From: Enterococcus florum
GTDB taxonomy: Bacteria; Bacillota; Bacilli; Lactobacillales; Enterococcaceae
NCBI RefSeq assembly: GCF_004309355.1
Contig: NZ_BJCC01000012.1
Coordinates: forward strand, 111,688-175,687
Reading direction: 5' to 3'
DNA: 64,000 nt
Shown: piece by piece, positions 57,342 to 64,000 of the stretch
Numbering within the stretch: position 1 is the first letter of the stretch
Layout: every line of letters starts with the position of its first letter
Notes under the pieces: generated by a model
Database searches by the model: none
What the model was told of the DNA's origin: nothing
Seen by the model: the letters and a program-made list of their open reading frames with translations, nothing else
Program-made: the position numbers and the translations under genes

Positions 57342-57842
57342 ATGATTAATTTGGCAGATGAATTGATTCGGTGGATTCAGCATTCTCATTTAGAAGCAGG
57401 TCGCTCTCCTGACGAGCTGTCGCGATTTGATAAATTGTGGCTGAATTTGACACAAGAAATCAGAAGGATCGAAAGTTGTGAAGCCCCAATGGATTATGAA
57501 GCAGATTTCGCTCGAATGGCTCAGCATTCCGGTACACTGTATCGTGTGCATCAAGACTTTGACCTGCAGGAGCCTTTTGGCGTTCGAGAAACTGCTTCCT
57601 ATGTTTCTTGGACAAAACAGCCTCGATTTCATCGTTTTTCATGGTTGGAAAATCAAAAGCAAGTACTCCTGATCAAAGCCCACGTTACTTTTCCTGAGTT
57701 TGGAATTGATTTGATCGGAATCAAGGATTGGGCGAACAAATATGACTACCCATTATCTTTAGGTAGTCACGAAATCGAACAAGAAGTGGTCTATCCATTA
57801 CTATTTGATACGATTATTGAAACAAAAGTTATCGATCTTTAA
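57342..57842 (+). CDS. Cytoplasmic protein of unknown function
   Basis: A 166-residue protein that I do not recognise. Mixed composition, acidic, with many Trp residues (RWIQHS, SWTKQPRFHRFSWLE, DWANKY), no membrane segment and no catalytic motif visible. GTGAGG is 7-8 bases before the ATG. It ends in a large hairpin shared with the convergent metalloprotease gene. Confidence 0.6.
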   Translation: MINLADELIRWIQHSHLEAGRSPDELSRFDKLWLNLTQEIRRIESCEAPMDYEADFARMAQHSGTLYRVHQDFDLQEPFGVRETASYVSWTKQPRFHRFSWLENQKQVLLIKAHVTFPEFGIDLIGIKDWANKYDYPLSLGSHEIEQEVVYPLLFDTIIETKVIDL

Positions 57843-57895
57843 AAGGAATCAACAGCACTCGTCCACTAATTAGGACTTGCTGTTGATTCCTTTTT
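57841..57895. terminator. Bidirectional terminator containing a stop codon
   Basis: AAAAGGAATCAACAGCA pairs with TGCTGTTGATTCCTTTTT. The stop codon of the minus-strand gene (57866-57868) lies in the apical loop. Confidence 0.9.
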
Positions 57896-58456
57896 GGTGA
57901 ATGCCACAAATCCTGGCAAGTTCGGGTGATCAATAATAGCTGCCTCAGATAAACGAAGGACTCTGCCTGCAATGATCATGTCCCCTCCAGCGAGTAAAAT
58001 GTTGATCATTGTAAGTGCGAATAACGTTGAATTAGGGAAAATTAAAGAAGCTGCAAACAACAACGTCCCCAAAACGAACACAGGAGTTAAAGCGCCAATT
58101 AGGTAGTGCTTTTTTTCCAATGGCTGAGTACAGTGGCAATAGGGCATTCCTTGATTGATCCCGAAGCGAACATCACTAAATCCATCCTCACAAAATCGAC
58201 TCCAAGCTAAGCCATGAAGCAGTTCATGGATGATCACTGTAGCGAATAATCCAATAATAAAACCAACTGGAGAAATAGCCAGTGAGAAGCTACCCCATCT
58301 TAAATAATAGACAATGCCTACAAATAGCAACGGAGGCAGCGGAAAAAGGAGGCCCATCGTATTGCAATAAACCATAGACAAAATATGATCTTCCTGGTGA
58401 TAATTCTGCTGCTTCATCTTCTCGCACGTTTGCTCATACTTCTCAAATTTACTCAT
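57866..58456 (-). CDS. DUF3267-type membrane zinc metalloprotease
   Basis: A 196-residue protein with four predicted membrane helices. The zinc-binding motif HELLHG (HExxH) lies in VIIHELLHGLAWSRFCEDG within or next to the second helix, and a GGDMIIAGRV segment near the C-terminus may give the third ligand. DUF3267 proteins resemble site-2-type or stage IV FB-like intramembrane proteases; their substrates are mostly unknown. GGAGG lies before the ATG. It is divergent from the Rgg regulator. Confidence 0.85.
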   Translation of the reverse strand: MSKFEKYEQTCEKMKQQNYHQEDHILSMVYCNTMGLLFPLPPLLFVGIVYYLRWGSFSLAISPVGFIIGLFATVIIHELLHGLAWSRFCEDGFSDVRFGINQGMPYCHCTQPLEKKHYLIGALTPVFVLGTLLFAASLIFPNSTLFALTMINILLAGGDMIIAGRVLRLSEAAIIDHPNLPGFVAFTKKESTASPN

Positions 58457-58549
58457 CGAATCGTTCCTCCTTGGTTACTATTCTTTAGTATTAGTATACA
58501 CAAACGCATGTCAACTCTATTGGAAGGAATCAATTTATTCAAGATTGGA

Positions 58550-58577
58550 TTGAAAAGCTGGGCAGGTCTGCTAAACT
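58550..58577 (+). promoter_or_regulatory. Promoter of the rgg-like gene
   Basis: TTGAAA at 58550-58555, 16-base spacer, TAAACT at 58572-58577. Confidence 0.55.
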
Positions 58578-58616
58578 AATCAATAAAGAAACAATAGTTT
58601 CCTAAAGGAGCAGACT

Positions 58617-59456
58617 ATGACTGGAAAAATTTTTAAACAATTCCGTGAAGGCAAGAATCTCTCTACGCAAGCAGCAGCAGAAATCATCTCCCCGCAATTT
58701 CTGCGAAAATACGAAAAGAATCAAAGCGATATTCGTTTAACCAATTTATTGCAGTTGTTAAACCGAATCAATGTAACGATTGAAGAGTTTACTGCTGAAA
58801 TCGAAAATAGTTTGGATTATTGGATGCTCGAAATAGAATCGCGGATTGATCAAGCTTACCACGCAGGAAATTCTTTTCAACTAAAAAAATTTATTGAGGA
58901 ACAAGAGGAAAACTACCACCAAACGAAAGAGCTGCGTTTTTGTTTGATTGCTTTAGTAGGTCAATACTATTACAATCTGATCTTTTTACCAAAATATGTT
59001 GCAGATCTATCTCCTATCAAAGACTATCTAAGGGAAACGGAAAGCTGGGGGACCTTCGAACTATTTTTGGTTACCTATGTGTCGCACATTTTTCATGCGG
59101 AGGAAGCTTTTTTATACGCTGTCCAGCTCCTTAAAAAGCAAGGGGGAAGTATAGAGGTTCAAAAATGGCGTTATGATGCCATCCTTCATCTAGTCCTTCT
59201 GTTGTTGAACCAAAACCACTTGGAGCATGCGCAGAAGCTAATGAGTCTTTTCTTTTCTCACAGGCAAGCCAATCCTCATTTAAAATTTATTCACCACGAC
59301 TTGTATGCCAAATTCGTCAATGGCTTGCTGCTGATTAAGTTAGGAGAAGTGAAAGGAAAAGAGGACTGTGAACGAGTCATTCAAATTTTTGTTGAAGATC
59401 TTGGCTATGCAGATTATGGGAATCGTTTAAATATTTTGTACCAAACATTTATATAA
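58617..59456 (+). CDS. Rgg/GadR/MutR-family transcriptional regulator
   Basis: A 279-residue protein. N-terminal HTH (about 1-60): FKQFREGKNLSTQAAAEIISPQFLRKYEKNQSDIRLTNLLQLL, typical Rgg with an XRE-like fold. The remaining ~215 residues form the helical repeat domain that binds peptide pheromones in many Rgg proteins. No convincing pheromone gene is seen beside it. AAAGGAG lies 6-7 bases before the ATG. helD starts 76 bases downstream on the same strand. Confidence 0.88.
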   Translation: MTGKIFKQFREGKNLSTQAAAEIISPQFLRKYEKNQSDIRLTNLLQLLNRINVTIEEFTAEIENSLDYWMLEIESRIDQAYHAGNSFQLKKFIEEQEENYHQTKELRFCLIALVGQYYYNLIFLPKYVADLSPIKDYLRETESWGTFELFLVTYVSHIFHAEEAFLYAVQLLKKQGGSIEVQKWRYDAILHLVLLLLNQNHLEHAQKLMSLFFSHRQANPHLKFIHHDLYAKFVNGLLLIKLGEVKGKEDCERVIQIFVEDLGYADYGNRLNILYQTFI

Positions 59457-59531
59457 CCACAAGATTGATGAAAAAAAGTCCTTTTCATTCCAGTATACTA
59501 GATTGATTAGTCAAGCTAGGAGGGACAGAGA

Positions 59532-61550
59532 ATGGACGATGTATTTCAAGAAGAGGAAAAACATTGGCAGAATTTAAAGCATGAATTATTCTTAAAAGAG
59601 CAGGAACTTGATGCCGAATGGGGGAGGAAGCTTGCAGAAACTAAACAGTTTCAACAATACTTAGTGGATTACAAAGGTGAAATTGATCCGCATGAAATGT
59701 TTACAAACTCAAGAATTTCGCAGCAACAGCAGGTGGCAGAGGCTGTATCGAGCAATCAGTTGAGCAAAGTAAAAAAAATCCAGAAAAATCCTTATTTCAG
59801 TCGAATCGATTTTCAATTTTCAGGCGATTCTGAGTCAGAACGGATCTACATTGGACGATTTTCATACACCAATTCAAACGGAGAATTGTTGATTTATGAT
59901 TGGCGAGCACCTATTTCGAGCATGTTTTACGATTATGACTTTGGACCGGCAGCTTATCAGGCACCAAATGGTGAAGTCTCAGGGGAAATCATCGGAAAAC
60001 GACAGATCAAAATCGTGGATGGTGAGATCGATTATGTTTTAGAAAGCCAACATACGATCTTTGATGATACATTACAAAGAACATTAAGTCATAAAGATAG
60101 CCAACACATGTCTACAATCATTAATACGATCCAGCAGGAACAAAATGCAATCATTCGGAACACGAAAGATAAAAGTTTGATTCTTCAAGGCGTTGCTGGT
60201 TCTGGAAAGACATCCATTGCCTTGCATCGTATCGCATTTATGCTCTATCATTTTAAAGACTCTCTTTCTTCCGAAGAAGTAATGATCCTCTCTCCAAATT
60301 CTGTGTTTAGCCAGTATATTTCTCAAGTGTTGCCTGAGTTGGGCGAGGAACCAGTGATTGAATTAACTGTTGAAGCTTTTTTTGAAAAACTTGCTGGCGC
60401 AGTACCAGTTTATTCAAGAATTGAGGAATCCGAGCGTTTGAACGATCGATTGCCGCATGACGCATTGGTTAGCCGAATCAAGAGAATCCATTTATCATCC
60501 TTTATGACAGAGCTAGACCTGTTCTTAAAGACGATCGAGAAAACAGCTTTTTTTCCAGAACCTATTCAAATCGGTGAAATGAACTTCAGCAAGGCGTACA
60601 TCATCCAAAAATACCGAGCTTATCATAAGCATCCCATCTTGGAGCGCTTCGATAGGATCGCTGAGGACCTCCTAGAGGAAGCAAAGGTTAGAATGCCAAA
60701 ACATCTGCCTAGTCGAGCACAAGTGACGCGAAGGCTGAAAAAATGCTTTGGATTTCGTACGACGATGCAAATTTATCGTGAATTTTTGAAAAGCGCTGGA
60801 ATACCTGCCTTTAAAAACTTAACCTACTCCGATTTATTTCCTATTGCGTATATTCGACTTTTCTTCGAGCAGATCCCGGATCTATCGAAAATAAAGTACC
60901 TTGTAATCGATGAAATGCAAGATCTTGCTCTTATTCAACAATTGGTAATAAAACAAGTTTTTAAGTGCGGAAAGCTGCTTGTCGGTGACTTTACTCAACA
61001 AATCGAATCTACCCAGACGATGACCCTGCAGCAATTAGGTGATCTTTTTTCTGAAGCAAAACAGTTGATTCTCACTAAGAGTTATCGTTCGACTTACGAA
61101 ATTATGACATTCGCAAAAAAAATCATTCACGATACAGTAATCCAACCAATCACACGCCACGGGGAAGATCCGCAAAGGATTATTTGCAAAAACAAAGATA
61201 TGCAATCAGCTCAAATCATTTCCTTGCTCACAAAACAAGCAAAGCAGGCACCATCTGTTTTATTGATTACACGAACTTTGTCAGAAGCCAGGGAATGGTA
61301 TACTATACTTAGAAATCAGGGAATCAACCTCCGTTTATTGGACGGGAAAGAAGCAACGAAATCCGATGAAAAAATCGTTATTTCCTCATTGCTGATCGTA
61401 AAAGGACTCGAGGCGGATACAGTGATCGGCATCGATACCCAGAAGGAATATTTTCCTGGAAAAATCGGCGATCAACAGCTCTTTGTGATTGCCACTCGCG
61501 CAATCAACCAGCTTTATTTTATTGAAAGGAGAAGTGAAGATGAGAATTAA
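59532..61550 (+). CDS. helD: HelD-like RNA polymerase-associated UvrD-family helicase
   Basis: A 672-residue SF1 ATPase. The N-terminal coiled-coil arm (1-~90) precedes the conserved YIGRFSYTNSNGELLIYDWRAPISSMFYDYDFGPA block seen in HelD. Walker A QGVAGSGKT has K226; Walker B is VIDEMQDLALIQ (D460-E461). It ends with FVIATRAINQLYFI. HelD removes stalled RNA polymerase and aids recycling. It is about 100 residues shorter than B. subtilis HelD. AGGAGGG precedes the ATG. The AraC-GNAT gene overlaps its end by 11 bases. Confidence 0.87.
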   Translation: MDDVFQEEEKHWQNLKHELFLKEQELDAEWGRKLAETKQFQQYLVDYKGEIDPHEMFTNSRISQQQQVAEAVSSNQLSKVKKIQKNPYFSRIDFQFSGDSESERIYIGRFSYTNSNGELLIYDWRAPISSMFYDYDFGPAAYQAPNGEVSGEIIGKRQIKIVDGEIDYVLESQHTIFDDTLQRTLSHKDSQHMSTIINTIQQEQNAIIRNTKDKSLILQGVAGSGKTSIALHRIAFMLYHFKDSLSSEEVMILSPNSVFSQYISQVLPELGEEPVIELTVEAFFEKLAGAVPVYSRIEESERLNDRLPHDALVSRIKRIHLSSFMTELDLFLKTIEKTAFFPEPIQIGEMNFSKAYIIQKYRAYHKHPILERFDRIAEDLLEEAKVRMPKHLPSRAQVTRRLKKCFGFRTTMQIYREFLKSAGIPAFKNLTYSDLFPIAYIRLFFEQIPDLSKIKYLVIDEMQDLALIQQLVIKQVFKCGKLLVGDFTQQIESTQTMTLQQLGDLFSEAKQLILTKSYRSTYEIMTFAKKIIHDTVIQPITRHGEDPQRIICKNKDMQSAQIISLLTKQAKQAPSVLLITRTLSEAREWYTILRNQGINLRLLDGKEATKSDEKIVISSLLIVKGLEADTVIGIDTQKEYFPGKIGDQQLFVIATRAINQLYFIERRSEDEN

Positions 61551-62370
61551 GGCCTCTGTATATTCGACGATCGCTTATGTCGAAGACCATTTAAGCTCTC
61601 CACTTTTTCTTGAAAAGATAGCAGAAGAGCTGAATTATTCAAAATTTTATCTGCTATCTGAATTTTCACGCAGTATGCGAGTGACATTGTATGACTATAT
61701 CAAACGACGAAGATTAAGTAAGGCTAGTAAAGAATTGCTGGTTTCAGATAAGAAAATCATCGACATAGCTGTAGCTGCTGGTTACCAAAGTCAACAGTCG
61801 TTTCACAAAGCCTTTCTGAGTTTTTATAAAACGACTCCGAAGAGGTTTCGTTTATCCAAGCAAGAATTTTTTATTCAAAGCTCTTTTTTAGACTACGGAC
61901 AACTGTTGAACGATCCAGCTCCACTATTTCATTGCAGACTAGCGATTAAATCGGATATTGTAGGAATTCTTCACTTCATGAAACAAGTTCGAGGGGGATT
62001 CCCTTATTGGAATGAGGCGTGTTTCAGCTCAGAACTGGAAAGAGCAGTGACCAATCAAAGTGTCACTATCGTCACTTGTAAAAATGCTTGTGCTGCAGTA
62101 CTTCTATATAATCGAAAAACCAGACACATTGATGGTTTCGCTGCACTTCCGATTTTTTGGGATTATTTTTTGGAGAAGCAAATGCTTGAACAGCTTATTC
62201 AACGAGAAAACCTTCAAGGAAAAAAGATTACCACCACAACATTTCGTTCGAAAGACAAACTAGATATCGGATTCAGGCTGCGTCTGAAAAGATTGGGCTT
62301 TACTCCGCAAGAAACATTGAGAGAATTTGGATATCCAACAGAAAAGATGCTTTTAACGATTCATAATTGA
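61540..62370 (+). CDS. AraC-family regulator fused to a GNAT-like domain
   Basis: A 276-residue protein. Two HTH motifs at residues ~1-100: LEKIAEELNYSKFYLLSEFSRSMRVTLYDYIKRRRL and IIDIAVAAGYQSQQSFHKAFLSFYKTTPKRFR, the AraC DNA-binding domain, unusually at the N-terminus. The C-terminal ~130 residues look like a GNAT acetyltransferase fold (CRLAIKSDIVGILHFMKQ start, then LLYNRKTRHIDGFAALPIFW, and LKRLGFTPQE at the end), though the acetyl-CoA loop is not clear. It may act as a sensor rather than an enzyme. Start at 61540 after AAAGGAG, inside the helD end. Confidence 0.8.
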   Translation: MRIKASVYSTIAYVEDHLSSPLFLEKIAEELNYSKFYLLSEFSRSMRVTLYDYIKRRRLSKASKELLVSDKKIIDIAVAAGYQSQQSFHKAFLSFYKTTPKRFRLSKQEFFIQSSFLDYGQLLNDPAPLFHCRLAIKSDIVGILHFMKQVRGGFPYWNEACFSSELERAVTNQSVTIVTCKNACAAVLLYNRKTRHIDGFAALPIFWDYFLEKQMLEQLIQRENLQGKKITTTTFRSKDKLDIGFRLRLKRLGFTPQETLREFGYPTEKMLLTIHN

Positions 62371-62384
62371 TTGAGTTAGACACG

Positions 62385-62424
62385 AAAATCACGCCACTAG
62401 TCGATCTGCTGGTGTGATTTTTTT
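62385..62424 (+). terminator. Terminator after the AraC-GNAT gene
   Basis: AAAATCACGCCA / TGGTGTGATTTT (one G-U), 13-base loop, followed by TTTT. Confidence 0.88.
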
Positions 62425-62439
62425 CGTTCAAGGACTTCA

Positions 62440-62468
62440 TTGACTTTAAAATTAGGATAAGATAGAGT
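62440..62468 (+). promoter_or_regulatory. Promoter of the transporter leader
   Basis: TTGACT at 62440-62445, 17-base spacer, TAGAGT at 62463-62468. Confidence 0.6.
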
Positions 62469-62500
62469 TAGAGTAGGAAGTGTTTGAAGGAGTGTGAAAA

Positions 62501-62569
62501 ATGAGTGATTTAGGTGACGAGGACTCGTTGCAAATACATGTGAGAAGAACATTCTATCAAAAAGAGTAG
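62501..62569 (+). CDS. Short acidic leader ORF (22 aa) upstream of a CNNM/CorC transporter
   Basis: An ATG 8 bases after AAGGAG opens a 22-codon frame beginning MSDLGDEDSLQIHVRR and ending at TAG 62569. It is the first ORF on the transcript, with a better ribosome binding site than the transporter itself. The N-terminus is acidic (D3, D6-E7-D8). Acidic runs near the N-terminus destabilise translating ribosomes at low magnesium in enterobacterial mgtL-type leaders, so a sensing role is possible. It may also simply be a small protein. No clear terminator follows it. Confidence 0.5.
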   Translation: MSDLGDEDSLQIHVRRTFYQKE

Positions 62570-62652
62570 AGGGATCGTGCGTTGTTTTTAAAACGAGGTG
62601 CTTGTTTAAGGTGCCCAACAATAAACTTTTACAAAAAGGATGTTCAATTACT

Positions 62653-63918
62653 ATGATGAATCAATTGGGAATCATGCTCCCACTCTTAGCATTGCTTTTG
62701 TTGCTCTCCGCTTTTTTCTCATCCAGCGAAACTGCTTACTCATCGTTGAATCGAATTCGTATCATGAAGCTGGCAGAAAACGGGAATAAGAGGGCGCAGA
62801 TCGTATTGTCATTGATCAATGATTTTGATCGATTGCTGTCCGCGATTCTTATTGGAAATAACATCGTGAACATTGCGAGCTCATCGATTGCGACTGTGTT
62901 ATTTGTAGCTTACTTTGGAAACATCGGTGTGACATTATCGACGATCATTATGACGATTTTAGTCTTGACCTTCGGAGAGATATTCCCTAAAACGTTAGCA
63001 AAAGAATCTCCCGAACAGTATGCACTGACGTTTGCTCGCTCTTTAAAAATACTGGTTACTATCTTTTATCCTCTAACGCTTTTTTTCTCAGGCTTGAAAG
63101 TGCTGCTCATGAAATTGCGTCCTTCGAAAGAAACACCGCCATCGATCACGGAAGACGAGCTGCTGATATTAGTGGAGGAGGCGGCACAAGAAGGTTCAAT
63201 TGATCCCGATGACGAAGTATTGATCAAGAGTGTGGTAGCTTTCAATGATCTTGAAGTTCAGAAAGTTTTAGTCCCACGCAGAGACATCGTCTACATCAAT
63301 AAAAAACGGAGTACCCAAGAAATATCCGATCTCTTTGAATCATCCGGTTTTTCACGTCTGCCTTATTGCGAGGACTCAATCGACGAGATCAGCGGAGTGG
63401 TGAATCAAAAAGATTTTTATTATGAAGTATTGCGAAAGAAACGTCCGCTTTCGGAGATCATTAAACCCATCAGCTTCATTACAAAAAGTATGAAGATTTC
63501 TGAACTAATGAAAAAATTTCAATCCGAACAATGTCATATTGCCATCGTCATTGATGAATATGGGGGCACTGAAGGGTTAGTGACCTTAGAAGATGTCCTT
63601 GAAGAATTAGTGGGAGAAATCTGGGATGAATATGATGATCGAGAGCCTGAATACCAACAGCTGAATAAGGACCGCTATCTGATAAATGGCCAAGCAGATG
63701 TTGATTTGCTGCAAGAACTTTTCGGAATTACAGACATCTCAAACTCCTCTACAGTAGCCGGCTATGTAATTTCTTCCATTGATCGGATCCCGCAAGAGGG
63801 TGAGGTTTTCAAATTAGCCACGATGGAAATCAAAATAAATAGAATGGAAGACCATCGCATTGAAGAGGTGATCATCGAATCACAGGAATTAGCAGAGACA
63901 AACGCAGATTTTCGTTAA
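62653..63918 (+). CDS. CNNM/CorC (HlyC)-family membrane transporter
   Basis: A 421-residue protein. DUF21 membrane domain with about four helices (1-~170; SSSETAYSSLNRIR and GEIFPKTLAKESPEQYAL are conserved). A CBS pair lies at about 195-320 (VLVPRRDIVYINKKRSTQEISDLF and FQSEQCHIAIVIDEYGGTEGLVTLEDVLEELVGEI), then the C-terminal CorC_HlyC domain. Older annotation calls it hemolysin. The family includes magnesium and cobalt exporters such as MpfA and YhdP. I choose ATG 62653; the ribosome binding site AAAAGGA is a little far (about 12 bases). Confidence 0.85.
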   Translation: MMNQLGIMLPLLALLLLLSAFFSSSETAYSSLNRIRIMKLAENGNKRAQIVLSLINDFDRLLSAILIGNNIVNIASSSIATVLFVAYFGNIGVTLSTIIMTILVLTFGEIFPKTLAKESPEQYALTFARSLKILVTIFYPLTLFFSGLKVLLMKLRPSKETPPSITEDELLILVEEAAQEGSIDPDDEVLIKSVVAFNDLEVQKVLVPRRDIVYINKKRSTQEISDLFESSGFSRLPYCEDSIDEISGVVNQKDFYYEVLRKKRPLSEIIKPISFITKSMKISELMKKFQSEQCHIAIVIDEYGGTEGLVTLEDVLEELVGEIWDEYDDREPEYQQLNKDRYLINGQADVDLLQELFGITDISNSSTVAGYVISSIDRIPQEGEVFKLATMEIKINRMEDHRIEEVIIESQELAETNADFR

Positions 63919-63952
63919 ACTACCCTATTATGTAAAAGCACTCATTTTGTAC

Positions 63953-63996
63953 CGACCCCCAAAAGTTAGACCAAAAATCTAATATTTTGGGGGTCG
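63953..63996. repeat. Hairpin at the right edge: terminator or insertion-sequence end
   Basis: CGACCCCCAAAA pairs with TTTTGGGGGTCG and an inner TTAGA/TCTAA extends it; ATTT follows at the window end. It can terminate the transporter gene. The outer sequence GTACCGACCCCCAAAAGTT also recalls terminal inverted repeats of IS3-family elements, but only ~50 bases are visible. Confidence 0.5.
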
Positions 63997-64000
63997 ATTT

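Noticed and set aside
58508..58579. A 23-codon hydrophobic ORF just upstream of the Rgg gene (starting MSTLLEGINLFKIG), considered as an Rgg pheromone precursor.
   Set aside because: No ribosome binding site, and it runs through the likely -35/-10 of the rgg promoter.

Overview
The window comes from a low-GC Gram-positive bacterium of the Lactobacillales, most likely an Enterococcus or close relative. The reasons are a T-box ahead of alaS, PyrR attenuation of a one-piece pyr operon with class 1B dihydroorotate dehydrogenase (pyrK-pyrD), an EbsA-like protein, an Rgg regulator, ECF vitamin transporter S components, strong AGGAGG ribosome binding sites and rho-independent terminators throughout. 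I do not assign a species. Unlike E. faecalis as I know it, it carries an argCJBD cluster. No rRNA, tRNA, CRISPR array or prophage is visible. One possible insertion-sequence end lies at the right edge.

Layout. 1-12.3 kb is housekeeping: the end of an HD-domain hydrolase, small membrane proteins, cshB, T-box-alaS, cls, an RNase H-like gene, ebsA-like, csp and fhs. 12.3-15.3 kb holds a LysR regulator divergent from a Gfo/Idh/MocA oxidoreductase and aroD, a possible shikimate or quinate module. 15.3-19.7 kb is argCJBD behind a promoter flanked by two ARG-box-like sites. 19.8-21.4 kb is a small accessory patch: a Fic protein with its own inhibitory motif and a damaged methyltransferase gene. 21.5-34.1 kb is a HEPN-like/CBS protein, lspA, rluD and then pyrR-B-C-carA-carB-pyrK-D-F-E. 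34.2-37.6 kb is rqcH and pckA on the minus strand.

38.4-46.6 kb is the most interesting part. A predicted tryptophan ABC transporter (trpXYZ) and an aroC-tyrA-aroA-aroK-pheA operon are each preceded by a sigma-A promoter, an 18-codon leader peptide and a series of mutually exclusive hairpins ending in two tandem terminators. The first peptide has two Trp codons near its end and the second is rich in Tyr and Phe. The two leaders share near-identical pairing segments, so they look like paralogous ribosome-mediated attenuators that respond to different aromatic amino acids. Neither has a T-box.

46.7-64 kb is mixed: an LCP-family enzyme, DegV, a MoxR-VWA fusion with a small partner, a PfpI-like protein, a minus-strand vitamin cluster (YwlG-like, ECF S component, PdxK/ThiD), an FMN riboswitch driving ribU and a PNPOx-like flavoprotein, small unknown proteins, a membrane metalloprotease, an Rgg regulator, helD, an AraC-GNAT fusion, and a CNNM/CorC transporter preceded by a short acidic leader ORF.
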